From Endozoicomonas sp. ISHI1 (GTDB lineage Bacteria > Pseudomonadota > Gammaproteobacteria > Pseudomonadales > Endozoicomonadaceae), in assembly GCF_024606225.1 (NCBI RefSeq), contig NZ_JAGRPU010000004.1, positions 1 to 64,000 of the forward strand: a DNA stretch of 64,000 nucleotides. The letters run 5' to 3'. The notes beneath the pieces are model-generated. The model saw only the letters and a list, made by a program, of their open reading frames with translations, was not told where the DNA came from and did no database searches. Positions 26,885-36,571 of this stretch are shown in pieces. Both the position numbers and the translations under genes were made by a program. Each line of letters opens with the position of its first letter. Position 1 is the stretch's first letter.

Positions 26885-28072
26885 TTATTGGCTGTTTGAG
26901 AAAAAAAGATGTTGATTCAGAATACTAATAACATGAATCTGATTATCTGAATTATCGGTGTCATTTTCCCTTGGAGCAGCACAATTACATGCGCCGTTAC
27001 AATGACAGGATTCTGTTAATTCTGAATATTGTGGAGGGGGTTGGTTAGCTATGATATCTAATTCTGCATAATGTGGAGGGGGTTGGTTAGCCATAACATC
27101 GTAATTATCAACCGCGAGAGTCAGCGTATAACCATGAGCGCTAGCCACAATCGCCAACACTGGAACACCATCGTCGGATACTCGATTAAAGTGGTATTCT
27201 ACCTTAATTCCGTTCGTTAAATTTACTGTTATAAAATGTGATGGTTTCCGGCTTCCACTGTTACTTACGTCGTTTTGCTCTCGCACAAGAATTACAGCTG
27301 GCACAGCTGTATGGGATAACTGAGGTATTATCAAATCTAACCTCTGGTTGGTCGATGGGTTTAGATGCTCTATTATCCATTTTTGTGTTTCCGGAGTATT
27401 CAGGAAAAGGTCAAATATTTTAGTCTTGCTGTCTGTAACCAGTGTGCCTGGCGATGAAAATATTTGGCTATCACTGCTAGCCCTATGAAATAAAGAGCAT
27501 TTTTGAACAATGACAACTTCTGGTAAATCCTTGGGTATTACTGCTCTCAATACTCTGATTCTGTCCAACTCATCGTATGGTCTATGGGGCACTTTTTTTG
27601 CCCAGAACTTCAAATATATAGGGAAACAGAACACGCAACAGAACACTTTAGCAGCTTCATATGCTGCTGTTGTCGTTTGACCTCTCAGTATGTATTGAGT
27701 ACGAAAGCTATGTTGAATAGAACAACTGCCAGTTTGCAAATTCCCCAATAAAGTATCAAAAGGTGACGGCATAATATAACCAGGGTTGTTCTGATCAAAA
27801 ACCATCAGAGTGGAAGAGATGATGTCATAAATGACATAATCATCCACTGTACAAACATTACAGGATTGGGTGCAGTCATCTAACACTGATGAATGATCGC
27901 CTGCTGTGTCCGCATCGCTATGACTGGTCATGGTGGATGTTACAGTTGTTCCACTTAGTAGTGAATTCCCGTTCTGTTCCAGCTTCCAATTAAAGCGTAA
28001 CTCTTTTGAATTTGAATAAGATGATAGCAAGCAGAGAAAGAATAAAATAATCAAACTGACGTTTGTTTTCAT
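26885..28072 (-). CDS. Secreted protein with two PPxY motifs, unknown
   Basis: 395 residues. A classical signal peptide (residues 1-22, MKTNVSLIILFFLCLLSSYS) directs export. The body is unknown and cysteine-containing, with a hydrophobic Cys-rich patch VFCCVFCFPIYLKFW at 143-157. Near the C-terminus a duplicated segment gives NQPPPHYAEL (329-338) and NQPPPQYSEL (343-352), each a PPxY motif, followed by a Cys-rich SCHCNGACNC. PPxY peptides bind WW domains in eukaryotes. The gene is AT-richer than its neighbours. It lies convergent to the RING-like/ankyrin gene, 39 bases apart. Confidence 0.6.
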   Translation of the reverse strand: MKTNVSLIILFFLCLLSSYSNSKELRFNWKLEQNGNSLLSGTTVTSTMTSHSDADTAGDHSSVLDDCTQSCNVCTVDDYVIYDIISSTLMVFDQNNPGYIMPSPFDTLLGNLQTGSCSIQHSFRTQYILRGQTTTAAYEAAKVFCCVFCFPIYLKFWAKKVPHRPYDELDRIRVLRAVIPKDLPEVVIVQKCSLFHRASSDSQIFSSPGTLVTDSKTKIFDLFLNTPETQKWIIEHLNPSTNQRLDLIIPQLSHTAVPAVILVREQNDVSNSGSRKPSHFITVNLTNGIKVEYHFNRVSDDGVPVLAIVASAHGYTLTLAVDNYDVMANQPPPHYAELDIIANQPPPQYSELTESCHCNGACNCAAPRENDTDNSDNQIHVISILNQHLFFSNSQ

Positions 28073-28801
28073 TGTTAACTCTCTATTTAATATTCATCAA
28101 ATATTAGAGAATGGCAGTTAAGAATAGCTCAATTAGTTTAAATGACAATTTTTGGAGTTTTAACAGTTGGTAAACGTACCTGCACGTTTAAAAAATTTTA
28201 TCCCGGATTATTCTGATAGAGCGAGGTACATTTGATACAGGGAGAAATAGAAACTGAGTGGTCGGCTTAAGTAATATTTGATATAAATCTGAGAGAATAT
28301 TCATAGATATGGCGTAACTTGAAAAAATGCCACAGTCGCGTCAACGATGTCACTTCGTTTGAGTTAATTCGGTAAAGTCTGGTCAGAGTATTTTTACAGT
28401 ACGTATGACTCGAAGATCCCTGGAGAGCTGCGAACTGGAATTCTGGTTTTCAATAAACCCCCACTACCCAACAGAGACATGCATCTTCAAGCTGCCTGAT
28501 ACGAATTTGGCTTGAAATCATCAAGCTTGCCGGGACGAATCCCCGGCCAGCACCTTGATGGTGGCACCTGACGCTGTTGCGAAAACCGCCAGCACGAAAG
28601 AGACTCTGCTTGCAGGTAAAGTCGATCTGATTTGCAAGCAGTTACACACTGATGTTCAGACAACCGCAACCAAAGTAGGTAGTCTGGATGTAAGACAGAG
28701 TGAGCGTGATACCGGCTACTGCGGGTAGACTTGCTATCCAATGGAAGGCGTGCGGTCCGAAAGCGCAGTAACGACGATCAGCGTAGACGAATAAAGTATG
28801 A
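28073..28801. other. 729-base stretch without a convincing gene
   Basis: The left half is AT-rich and probably holds the promoter of the PPxY gene. In the right half a 57-codon reading from ATG 28558 (MVAPDAVAKTASTKETLLAG...) has no ribosome binding site and no family I recognise; it may be a gene remnant. No tRNA or terminator was found. Confidence 0.5.
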
Positions 28802-29011
28802 TTACTGCTTTATTTTTTCTTTAACGTTATCGTATACGCCTTCGAGTCCACCTCTTTTTCCCACCTCAAAGTCAAACCAGGCTTTGTCGGCAAAGCGGGG
28901 ATAGTCCGCTTTCACATAGGCATAATCCTGTCCAATGGACATTTCAAAATGCCGGGACAGGCCGACGATCGCAACCAGAGCCACTAGAATAATTGCCATC
29001 AGTTTGTACAT
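28802..29011 (-). CDS. Small single-helix membrane protein, unknown
   Basis: 69 residues. One N-terminal hydrophobic helix (residues 4-19, LMAIILVALVAIVGLS) is followed by a charged, aromatic domain ending EGVYDNVKEKIKQ. It could be an anchored periplasmic peptide or carry an uncleaved signal. No family recognised. It is downstream of the aminotransferase gene on the same strand. Confidence 0.45.
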   Translation of the reverse strand: MYKLMAIILVALVAIVGLSRHFEMSIGQDYAYVKADYPRFADKAWFDFEVGKRGGLEGVYDNVKEKIKQ

Positions 29012-29138
29012 GCTTCATACCCTAATGAATTCGTTTCTTCGATATTAGCAGAATGATTTTTTTAGGCTCGATGTACTGTTGAGAATTTTCTTATTAAAAA
29101 TTCAGGTCTCCCTCACCGGATGAAGGAGACCCGTGCCA

Positions 29139-30308
29139 TCAGTTCTGTGAGCGATAAAACGCGAGAGCGGCGGCCGCCCCGTTTTTATCAGAATCCAGTA
29201 CTGCCTGCAGGGCACCCAGGCAGCTCAGAACATGGGTCTGGTCGGCGCTGCAGCCCATCAGGCCAATCCGCCAGACCTTTCCAGCCAGATCGCCGAGGCC
29301 TGCACCGATCTCCAGGTTGTACTTTGACAGCAAGTCACTTCTCACTTGTGCGTCGTCGATACCATCAGGAATCCTAACCGCATTAAGCTGGCTCAGACGT
29401 TCATTTTCAGGAACAACCAGTTCCAGCCCCATAGCTTCCAGACCGGCGGCCAGAGCTTGATGGTGAAGCTTATGGCGGCCCCAGGCGTTTTCGATACCTT
29501 CTTCCTGCAGAATAACCAGTGCCTCGTGAAGGGCATACATCGCGTTCACAGGTGCGGTATGGTGATAAGCCCGCTTGGCTCCTTTGCCCCAGTAACCCAT
29601 AATCAGGTTCATATCCAGGAACCAGCTCTGGACCTTGTGTTTGCGGCTGGCAATTTTCTCTACGGCTTTTTCACTGAAGCTTACCGGAGAAATACCCGGC
29701 ACACAGGAAAGACATTTCTGGGTGCCTGAGTAGATAGCATCGATCCCCCAGGCATCCACTTCCAGTTCAGATCCACCCAGTGACGTGACGGCATCAACGA
29801 TGGTCAGGCAGTTATGCTCTTTGGCCAGACGACAGAGTGCTTCTGCATCAGAGCGGGCACCGGTAGAGGTTTCTGCATGAACGAAGGCCAGAATTTTGCT
29901 GTCCGGATGAGCCAGCAGAGTTTTTTCAACTTCAGCCACATCAACAGCACGACCCCATTCACCCTGAACAATTACGGGTTCGCCGCCAGCCCGCTCAACG
30001 TTCTCTTTCATACGGCCACCAAAGACACCGTTGATGCATACCACTACCTTGTCACCTGGCTCGATCAGGTTGACAAAGCAGGCCTCCATACCAGCGGAAC
30101 CGGGTGCCGAGATAGGCAGTGTCAGGGCATTGCGGGTTCTGAAGGCATACTGAAGCAGTTCCTTGACCTCATCCATCATGCGAACAAATTCAGGGTCAAG
30201 ATGACCGATGGTGGGGCGGGACAGGGCTTCTGTAATTCGAGGGTACACGTCTGAGGGACCGGGGCCCATCAGGGTTCGTTTGGGTGGGTGAAATGATTGA
30301 ATGGTCAT
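29139..30308 (-). CDS. Alanine/serine-glyoxylate aminotransferase family (class V)
   Basis: 389 residues from ATG 30308. The frame is open 75 bases further up, but family similarity starts at [22 protein letters not shown] lysine lies in [16 protein letters not shown], and the aspartate in [11 protein letters not shown]. The whole resembles AGXT/serine-pyruvate aminotransferases, which move an amino group to glyoxylate to give glycine. Exact donor (alanine, serine) is uncertain. A weak SD precedes the start. It is divergent from the 3-methyladenine glycosylase gene. Confidence 0.88.
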   Translation of the reverse strand: MTIQSFHPPKRTLMGPGPSDVYPRITEALSRPTIGHLDPEFVRMMDEVKELLQYAFRTRNALTLPISAPGSAGMEACFVNLIEPGDKVVVCINGVFGGRMKENVERAGGEPVIVQGEWGRAVDVAEVEKTLLAHPDSKILAFVHAETSTGARSDAEALCRLAKEHNCLTIVDAVTSLGGSELEVDAWGIDAIYSGTQKCLSCVPGISPVSFSEKAVEKIASRKHKVQSWFLDMNLIMGYWGKGAKRAYHHTAPVNAMYALHEALVILQEEGIENAWGRHKLHHQALAAGLEAMGLELVVPENERLSQLNAVRIPDGIDDAQVRSDLLSKYNLEIGAGLGDLAGKVWRIGLMGCSADQTHVLSCLGALQAVLDSDKNGAAAALAFYRSQN

Positions 30309-30459
30309 GTCTTGTTCTACTGTTATTGACCTTTTGGTCAGGTTTATGACAAGGGAGCCTGTATGTAATACACATTTTATCACTAAGTATCAATGTTCAA
30401 TTTTTTTTGAGCAATGTATACACTTTCCGGCAAATCGCTGTTGGAGGTATGGAGTGGTC

Positions 30460-31170
30460 ATGAAGCCAGAACGCTATGACATCATTTTTGAACGTGCCTG
30501 TGAACGCAAAGGAGGAGAAGCAGCTGTTGAATCTTTGCTGGTAAAACCTCTCTCCAGTGACCAATTACAAAGCATTCCGGACGATCGCTTCCTTGCAGAA
30601 CTTACCCGCAAGGTTTTTCAGAGTGGCTTTGTCTGGAAAGTGGTGGAACAGAAATGGCCTGACTTCGAGGAGGTTTTCTGGAGTTTTGATATTGAAAAGC
30701 TGCTGATGATGCCTGACGACATGCTGGAGCGAAAAGCGACTGATCCCAAAATTATTCGTCATCTCAAGAAGGTCTGGAGCATTCGGGAAAACGCCCTGAT
30801 GATCCATGATGTACGACAGAGAGAAGGCAGCTTTGCAGAGTTTGTCGCAGTCTGGCCTGAAGATAATATCATTGGTCTCTGGGCCTACCTGAAAAAGCAT
30901 GGCAGTCGTCTGGGCGGGAATACTGGTCCCTATGCGCTGAGGGCATTGGGCAAAGATACCTTCTTGATGACAAGGGATGTTGAAGGTTATTTCAGAGCCA
31001 TGAAGATCATTGAAGGCAGTGCTGGCAGTCAGAAAAGTCAGAAAGCTATTCAATTATTTTTCAATCGGCTCAGAGAGAGCAGTGGTCGATCTCTCACCGA
31101 ACTTAGCAGAATATTGGCTTTTGGTGTCGGCGATAACCGTGTTCAGGCGTTGATGGATACGGCTCACTGA
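30460..31170 (+). CDS. DNA-3-methyladenine glycosylase I family protein
   Basis: 236 residues from ATG 30460, with GGAG six bases upstream. The central part (FQSGFVWKVVEQKWPDFEEV, then PDDMLERKATDPKIIRHLKK) fits the HhH-superfamily 3-methyladenine glycosylase (TagI-like) pattern. It is longer and divergent from E. coli Tag, and the C-terminal zinc cysteines of Tag are not seen. It likely excises alkylated purines from DNA. Its stop abuts a ribB fragment in opposite orientation. Confidence 0.75.
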   Translation: MKPERYDIIFERACERKGGEAAVESLLVKPLSSDQLQSIPDDRFLAELTRKVFQSGFVWKVVEQKWPDFEEVFWSFDIEKLLMMPDDMLERKATDPKIIRHLKKVWSIRENALMIHDVRQREGSFAEFVAVWPEDNIIGLWAYLKKHGSRLGGNTGPYALRALGKDTFLMTRDVEGYFRAMKIIEGSAGSQKSQKAIQLFFNRLRESSGRSLTELSRILAFGVGDNRVQALMDTAH

Positions 31171-31392
31171 ATAGAATTTAAGCACAGGCAGACAATACCA
31201 CTGCATTCATGGATCAACAGGGCCATCTGTTCTACTGTGAGGGGCTTTTGCTGCAAAAATCAGGTCCCCTTCATTTTCCCGGTTTTCGTCATCCATCAGA
31301 ATGACGTTTTTGCCGCTGCGAAGTGCATCAATCGCTCTATCTAAACGCTGGAATGGGTTACCAAATGATTCTGATAATACTTCAGAGCCTGG
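31171..31392 (-). pseudogene. ribB: 5' fragment of ribB with frameshift
   Basis: On the minus strand, from about 31370 leftwards, one reads [20 protein letters not shown] then [20 protein letters not shown]. This is the conserved N-terminus of 3,4-dihydroxy-2-butanone-4-phosphate synthase (DDExRENEGD acidic active-site loop). After AAKA the family match continues one frame over ([20 protein letters not shown]), near 31240, so a base has been lost or gained. It stops after about 75 codons out of the roughly 215 expected, and no start codon is evident. Confidence 0.88.
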
Positions 31393-31413
31393 TGGACTTC
31401 TAAAGTCAGAGCG

Positions 31414-32280
31414 TTAAATCTCACCCATCATATTCTTGAGATGAAAGCGCCCGATGTCCAGCTCGGGTGTCCAGAAATCGACATCATGCAGGTATTCCAT
31501 CTTGGCGCTGAGCTTTTCAAGATCGGCAATGATGGCTCTTGAACGAAACAAAGGATCATTCACTTGTCGGACAATACAATCCGCATAGGCCTGGTAGGTC
31601 GCTGACTTGTCATTTTCAGGTAGTCTCAGGGCTTGCTCCAGATCGCGATACGTTCCGGTAAAATCACCATCAAGTAGCTTTTCATTAGCCTGCTCACGGA
31701 AAAAAGCCGTGGTTACAGGAATGGCAAAAACTGCCAGATCTTTTGACCAGATGTGCTTCAGCCTCAGGGCTTCAAGTTGACGCATGATGTTTTTAAGCGG
31801 GACCTGATTTTCAAGTTCATGGTTCAGTAGGCCCAGCCAGGAGCGTATTTCAAGCTCATCAATGGCCTCGGCAAATTCATGGGGGGCATCCCCGAAGGCG
31901 TTGAATTGCTCTATGGCTTTAATGGCAGGAACAAAACTTTTGTTACTGTAATGAATTACGACCCCAATAAAAGCAGCCTTGCCGGCAATCCTTAGCTTCT
32001 TTTTCCCTTTTGGCTCTTCACTCCAGCGAATGAGTGAGTCCTGGATGGCCGGATTATTAGCGCGAATATAATCCAGCTCCTGATTTATTTGTTCGGGTGT
32101 GTATTCATTGACCAGCATGAAGCAGAAAAGGGATTCCAGCAGCTCAGTTTGATCCTTAGCTACGGCATCCTTGAGTCTCTGACTAAGCTCAGCACGGGTC
32201 ATTTTCTCTGATAAACCCGGGTAAGGGCTATTACTCTCTTCTGGGATAACGTTATCAATCGGTTCAGCTGCTTTATTCAT
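31414..32280 (-). CDS. Hypothetical helical protein, unknown
   Basis: 288 residues from ATG 32280, with GGAAGAG just upstream; an in-frame start 33 bases earlier is less likely. No signal peptide, membrane helix or recognised domain. The sequence is charged and strongly alpha-helical, with some TPR/ankyrin-like spacing (SWLGLLNHELENQVPLKNIM). It lies beside the ribB fragment and an ankyrin effector candidate, so it may be an accessory or effector-like gene, but this is only context. Confidence 0.55.
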   Translation of the reverse strand: MNKAAEPIDNVIPEESNSPYPGLSEKMTRAELSQRLKDAVAKDQTELLESLFCFMLVNEYTPEQINQELDYIRANNPAIQDSLIRWSEEPKGKKKLRIAGKAAFIGVVIHYSNKSFVPAIKAIEQFNAFGDAPHEFAEAIDELEIRSWLGLLNHELENQVPLKNIMRQLEALRLKHIWSKDLAVFAIPVTTAFFREQANEKLLDGDFTGTYRDLEQALRLPENDKSATYQAYADCIVRQVNDPLFRSRAIIADLEKLSAKMEYLHDVDFWTPELDIGRFHLKNMMGEI

Positions 32281-32738
32281 AGTCTCTTCCGGTCTGTTAC
32301 ACCTTAAAAACACTCTGTTTTGCAGGGGATGTGGCTTATATCGGCCATATTTCCGGTATCTGAGAGCAGCTTGTCAGTTTATGCCTGTTGATTCAGTGAT
32401 TTATATTAATCGTGCTTTCCAACTCCTATGTAATGCATATACATTGCCGTATACCCGTAAACTCGGAAAAATCAACTGATGAATGGTTAAAACACTATCG
32501 CCCGAATAGGGTCTGGTGGAAATGAGCCTTGGCCTGTGGCTGGTGGTTCAGCTTTGCCCTGAAAATTCCAGCGTTTCACTCTTCAGGAAGAAACGGTGCG
32601 GACCCGTTTTCATTAGCCCGGTTATCATCAGTCTCTTCGTCGGTCATGTAGTCCAGCTCCTGTCGGTTAATTTTTCATCCGTTGATTTACTTCGCCCAGA
32701 GCCGATAAATCGGTCATTACTGTGACTCAGGGATAGCT
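32281..32738. other. 458-base spacer between divergent genes
   Basis: It must carry the promoters of both flanking genes. AT-rich sequence around 32400-32470 is the likeliest place. No gene, RNA or clear hairpin was recognised. AGGGA lies just before the ankyrin gene start at 32739. Confidence 0.4.
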
Positions 32739-34397
32739 ATGAAAACGGGACCACGCCTGCCGACTGATCAGGTTCAATCTGATCAAATGCCCCGGCAGCA
32801 GGACTTGGATTCAGGGCGTTTTAAGCACCGGGCAGTCCAAAGTACCGACGGCCAAACTTTTCTGCACATGCTGTTTGCAGCATTCACTCAATCCACATCT
32901 TTGCTCAGTCGGGTAACGCAAACTATATTACGGCCTTTGCTCCACCTGATTGGTCATGGAGAGCTTCTGTTAACCAGAGCGCAGAAAATTGAGCAATCGA
33001 AATCAGAGCCGCAGAAAAGATTACCGTTTTTGGTCATGAATCTGATGTCACTGTCGACCCGGTTTGATGGTGAAGATAAGGCAAGACTTTATGATTTTAG
33101 TGACGGTTGTTGCTATGGTCTTGCCTCAAGCTACGTACTGTACGAGCAGTTGGGGTGTACAGAGGAATATGATGAACTTTTGAGCACTGTAAGTCAGGAT
33201 CCGGCACTGGGCTGGGTATTTTGGGATAAGCACTATGATCATCTGGCGGATGCTATTCTGGACGCCCAGCAGATGTTTAAAGCCGATCCTGCCACACAGG
33301 ATCATCAAACGCTCTTTTTATTAAAACTGCGGCCTTTTTGTGAATCGTTACTGGCTTTTCAGGCACCGGGTAGAACAACGTTGCAGGAAGAAGTGCCTGA
33401 GCAAAATACAGAGAAGACTGCACAATGGATTGTCTCGGCGGCTGATGGCAATACCCCGGTCTTACATTCAACTCCCTCGTACCCAATTGGGCTTACCGAA
33501 TCCGGGTTGTGCTTATTATTAAACAAGATCGCAGAAACGACTCGGGAAGGCGGGGGCAGCCGTCTTTTTCATCTCCGGACCGGCATGCATATCCTATCTC
33601 TGCAAGTGACTTCCGAAGGATTTGAAATCAGGGATCAAAATATTCGTAACTATAAGCAGTTATTTAAAAAGGAACGGGACTTCTTCGCTGCTAAATGCAT
33701 AGCCGAATCTTTAAACACCAGTCAAATCTTGTCATCCGGCATGGCCATTCCAAACGAGTCAACGGATACCGTATTTTCCATCAAGGAATTCACAAACGTT
33801 TCATCAGCCAGCAACAACTCAGGACACAGGCGTCTTGAAACCCTGTTAGCGGAAATTCCGGAAGCCAGGCTTTTACCCATAAATCATCGTAACCCTCATA
33901 AGTTCAATCAGTTGCTACTGGCTGTTGCATTTGGACCCAGTGAAGTGGCTGAAAAAGTGATGGTTAAAGCCACGGAGGTCGCAGACATAGAACCAGGCTT
34001 TTTCAATCAGCAAGATCATTTTGGCCAGGTTGCCCTGACTTTGGCTATAGCCATGAATCATACAAATGTCGTGCATAAGTTGTTAGATCAACCGGGCATC
34101 CGTACCAATCTACCCAGACAAGATGGTGCAATACCATTACACAGTGCCTGTCATTATGGTCACGCTGAAATAGTGGAAAAGTTACTCGTCAGACCTGATG
34201 TCCAAATAAATCACAAAACGAATGAGGGCGAAACCCCGATACTGATGGCGATTAAAGCCGGGCATATTGAAATCGTTAAACGTCTTCTTGAACAGGGTGC
34301 TGATATTGAAGCATCTTCAGTAGCGTTAGCTCCTGAGGCATGTCATGGTGAAATCAGGAAGCTGATAGAGACAGAGTTGAAGAAGCGTGGGTTATAG
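32739..34397 (+). CDS. Cysteine-protease-like N-terminus plus C-terminal ankyrin repeats
   Basis: 552 residues. Residues 120-140 read FSDGCCYGLASSYVLYEQLG, a buried-Cys-helix pattern like papain-fold/YopT (C58) enzymes, with C124 or C125 as candidate nucleophile. A later LRTGMHILSLQ (H284) and FEIRDQN (D299) provide the His and Asp expected after the strand pair. Residues about 390-530 form some four ankyrin repeats, such as GAIPLHSACHYGHAEIVEKL and GETPILMAIKAGHIEIVKRL. No signal peptide is seen. The protease call is inference from motif order. A translocated host-directed effector is the likeliest role. Confidence 0.7.
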   Translation: MKTGPRLPTDQVQSDQMPRQQDLDSGRFKHRAVQSTDGQTFLHMLFAAFTQSTSLLSRVTQTILRPLLHLIGHGELLLTRAQKIEQSKSEPQKRLPFLVMNLMSLSTRFDGEDKARLYDFSDGCCYGLASSYVLYEQLGCTEEYDELLSTVSQDPALGWVFWDKHYDHLADAILDAQQMFKADPATQDHQTLFLLKLRPFCESLLAFQAPGRTTLQEEVPEQNTEKTAQWIVSAADGNTPVLHSTPSYPIGLTESGLCLLLNKIAETTREGGGSRLFHLRTGMHILSLQVTSEGFEIRDQNIRNYKQLFKKERDFFAAKCIAESLNTSQILSSGMAIPNESTDTVFSIKEFTNVSSASNNSGHRRLETLLAEIPEARLLPINHRNPHKFNQLLLAVAFGPSEVAEKVMVKATEVADIEPGFFNQQDHFGQVALTLAIAMNHTNVVHKLLDQPGIRTNLPRQDGAIPLHSACHYGHAEIVEKLLVRPDVQINHKTNEGETPILMAIKAGHIEIVKRLLEQGADIEASSVALAPEACHGEIRKLIETELKKRGL

Positions 34398-34439
34398 CCT
34401 GCAGAGGAAACACAAAAAAGCGCTTTTTACTGAAATTTT

Positions 34440-34763
34440 TTGAATATTATCGAATGAGCGTAAAACCTCGTGCTTTGCGACACCCTCTTGAGGACGGGGA
34501 TGTAAGCTCGGCTTGCAAAGCAAACCCCTTGTGCTATTTTGCAGTCTGTCAGGCGTTTTTAGCGATTACGCTACCTGACATGAAAGGTAAAATACTTTCC
34601 GCTCTCTGCTTGTGTTTCTTCACGGGGTCGCCCGGACAATCCGAAAGGTAGAACAGACTGTCGAATAAGGTGTGTCCCGGTATTGGGTTAAGGATACACT
34701 GCGGTCGGGCATGACCCTCTGGCTGTAGGAATCCCCGTCGTTCACGGCGGGTAGGATGTCGAG
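34440..34763 (+). mobile_element. Solo IS605-type right end / non-autonomous remnant
   Basis: The stem-loop CCCGTCG (34734-34740) / CGGCGGG (34745-34751), preceded by GGAATC and followed by TAGGATGTCGAG, closely parallels the right end after tnpB at 290-325. No tnpA or tnpB is present upstream; the preceding 290 bases have no gene. A second GAGGACGGGGATGTAAGC near 34491-34508 may be a relic of another end. The left boundary is a guess. Confidence 0.5.
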
Positions 34764-34809
34764 TTTGGTCAGCATCGAAATATCAATGCACAGATCTGCA
34801 TCCAAAGAA

Positions 34810-35163
34810 ATGAAAAAAGTAAATTATGTTATTAAAATATTGTCTCTTATAGTATTGCTTTCATTATGTACTTTCTCTAAATCTGACGAATCTAATTTTA
34901 ATTTTGTTAGCGAAGGCTATCACTATGAATGTCGTTTCTATGACTGCCCGATTATATCGACTGCCATGCTAGCTTTCTCTTCTGTTGTTGCTGTAATTGG
35001 CTTTTCTATTGCCGGAATAGCAATTGTCGGGTCGTCGCTGGTAACTATTCCAGCCGTTGCAATGGGTGCTTTGATTTCAATAGGCGCAGTTGGATTGGCG
35101 ATGGCAATTCCTGTTCTCATTATTGTAGTGCCAGTAGGATTTGTTTTGTATGTTTGTTTCTGA
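34810..35163 (+). CDS. Small AT-rich secreted/membrane protein, glycine-zipper-like
   Basis: 117 residues from ATG 34810. A signal-like N-terminus (residues 3-24, basic start then LSLIVLLSLCTFSKS) is followed by a short CRFYDC segment (two cysteines). Residues about 49-115 are one long hydrophobic region with regular small residues (GFSIAGIAIVGSS, MGALISIGAVGLAMA), as in glycine-zipper membrane-inserting proteins. No family recognised. The coding sequence is distinctly AT-rich and begins about 50 bases after the solo IS605 end. Confidence 0.5.
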   Translation: MKKVNYVIKILSLIVLLSLCTFSKSDESNFNFVSEGYHYECRFYDCPIISTAMLAFSSVVAVIGFSIAGIAIVGSSLVTIPAVAMGALISIGAVGLAMAIPVLIIVVPVGFVLYVCF

Positions 35164-35636
35164 AAAATCGCGCATGCCAAATGGTACCAAAGGACGCCGC
35201 CTTCGACGCGCGCTGGATTCAGGGATGTAAGTGACCAGACTAAGCCACTTCCAGTGGCTACGTTAGAGGCAAATGCATAGTTACCTTGGGATGCTTGACC
35301 AGTCCCAAGCGCTATGGATAGTGGGTAAACAGTGTATTGAGGGTTAATCACATTGCTGCTATCAAGAAACCGCCTGCTTAATATTGTCTACGCGACCCCG
35401 TCGAGGTGAACTTTACTGGTGAAAGCCTGGTTCGGTGCGTAAGCGCCAAAAAAACAGTGTTGGTTTGCCCTGGCAGGCAAGTCAACATTCCTCCCTTACT
35501 AAAAGCATGGGGTATCCAGTTGAGATAAAACGATGAACTTTTTCTTTGGAAATCTGTCAAAGCTACTGTCCACAACGCAGTCGCGACGGTTTAACAATCG
35601 ACATCAGATAAATAACCAGCTCAAAGGAAGAAGAGT
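35164..35636. other. 473-base stretch without an intact gene
   Basis: Minus-strand readings (for example NPQYTVYPLSIALGTGQASQ around 35290-35345) look protein-like but lack a start with an SD and run into neighbouring sequence. They may be debris of a lost gene. AAAGGAAGAAG at its right end is the SD of the next gene. Confidence 0.4.
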
Positions 35637-36200
35637 ATGCAGAGCCATCCCATCATATCGGAGCAAACTGTCGGCGCAGCTTTTGAATTGAGGCTTTACG
35701 GCAGCAGATTCAGCAAGCCTGCTATTTTGTTACAAGCCCGTAGAAATGGCTCTTATCACTGTTTTGCCGGTAGGTCAGTCAAGGATCTCAAAGAGGTTTC
35801 TGTATTCTTTTCCGATGCGAACACCTGTCACATTCGTATGCTGGACGGCATCTTTCAGTTCCATGTACGTCCTATCCCCATTAAGTCTCTGTTTTCCCCG
35901 AAGCCGGATGCTCAGATTAAAACGACAAGCACTGACAATCCTGAAATAACTGCCTCCACCGTCGATGATGTTGTTGATAATAAACTACTGCCAGAGGTTG
36001 CTGCCCATTCCGGCAAGCCCCAGCCGTTAGCTTCGGAAGATTCCTTCAGCTGTGCGCACAGTATGGCCCCATACGCCATGCCAGGGAGGTGGCAGCCAAG
36101 CGACGATACTGAGTCAGAAAGCGGGGTCTATCCTACTCAGGCCGATTCAATCACGATGGCTCCCATCTTGTCACTAATGACTGTGAAGACAGAGCCCTGA
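35637..36200 (+). CDS. Hypothetical protein, unknown
   Basis: 187 residues with a strong SD (AAAGGAAGAAG) before ATG 35637. Residues 1-85 form a plausible small beta-rich domain (AAFELRLYGSRFSKPAILLQ, then NTCHIRMLDGIFQFHV). The rest is low-complexity, Ser/Thr/Pro-rich and probably disordered. No signal peptide, no recognised domain. Its place among transposon remnants suggests an accessory or truncated gene. Confidence 0.45.
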   Translation: MQSHPIISEQTVGAAFELRLYGSRFSKPAILLQARRNGSYHCFAGRSVKDLKEVSVFFSDANTCHIRMLDGIFQFHVRPIPIKSLFSPKPDAQIKTTSTDNPEITASTVDDVVDNKLLPEVAAHSGKPQPLASEDSFSCAHSMAPYAMPGRWQPSDDTESESGVYPTQADSITMAPILSLMTVKTEP

Positions 36201-36274
36201 TTCCTGGCTGCCAGGCAGATGGCAAATGGTTCCGTAAAGAGTACTTGGCTATCCGGGTATGTAAGGTGCTAATA

Positions 36275-36388
36275 TTAATTTCCAGGCTCTGTGGCGGTTT
36301 CTGTCACCGGTTTACCTAACTCAACGACCAACTTTAATGCGGATACTTTGAGCTCAGCAATGTACGGTTTCGTTTTCTTTTCAGGCAT
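36275..36388 (-). pseudogene. Fragment of an IS3-type transposase orfA
   Basis: The 37-residue reading from ATG 36388, MPEKKTKPYIAELKVSALKL then VVELGKPVTETATEPGN, resembles the N-terminal helix-turn-helix of IS3-family OrfA (pattern F-x2-E-A-V-x-L-V-x-x-G...E-A-A). It stops after the first half of the HTH. No orfB is nearby. Confidence 0.5.
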
Positions 36389-36571
36389 TTGGACACCTTG
36401 ATGGGCTCTTAAATTAGCCGTGCTCATGAGTGTCCTGAGAACTGTAAACACTCCATTCAGGGACGAGTAGTTCACCGCATCATTCGTGGAAGTTAATCTG
36501 ACCTGGCCCGGAGACAACATAGTGACAGCTGAGTTTGAGTTGGCTTATCGCGTGATTTTAAGGGAAAAAAG

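Noticed and set aside
28487..28741. 84-codon minus-strand frame
   Set aside because: Composition is unlike neighbouring proteins and there is no start signal; the region is described as unassigned.
32516..32725. 69-codon plus-strand frame before the ankyrin/protease gene
   Set aside because: No ribosome binding site and no protein-like conservation pattern; likely chance.
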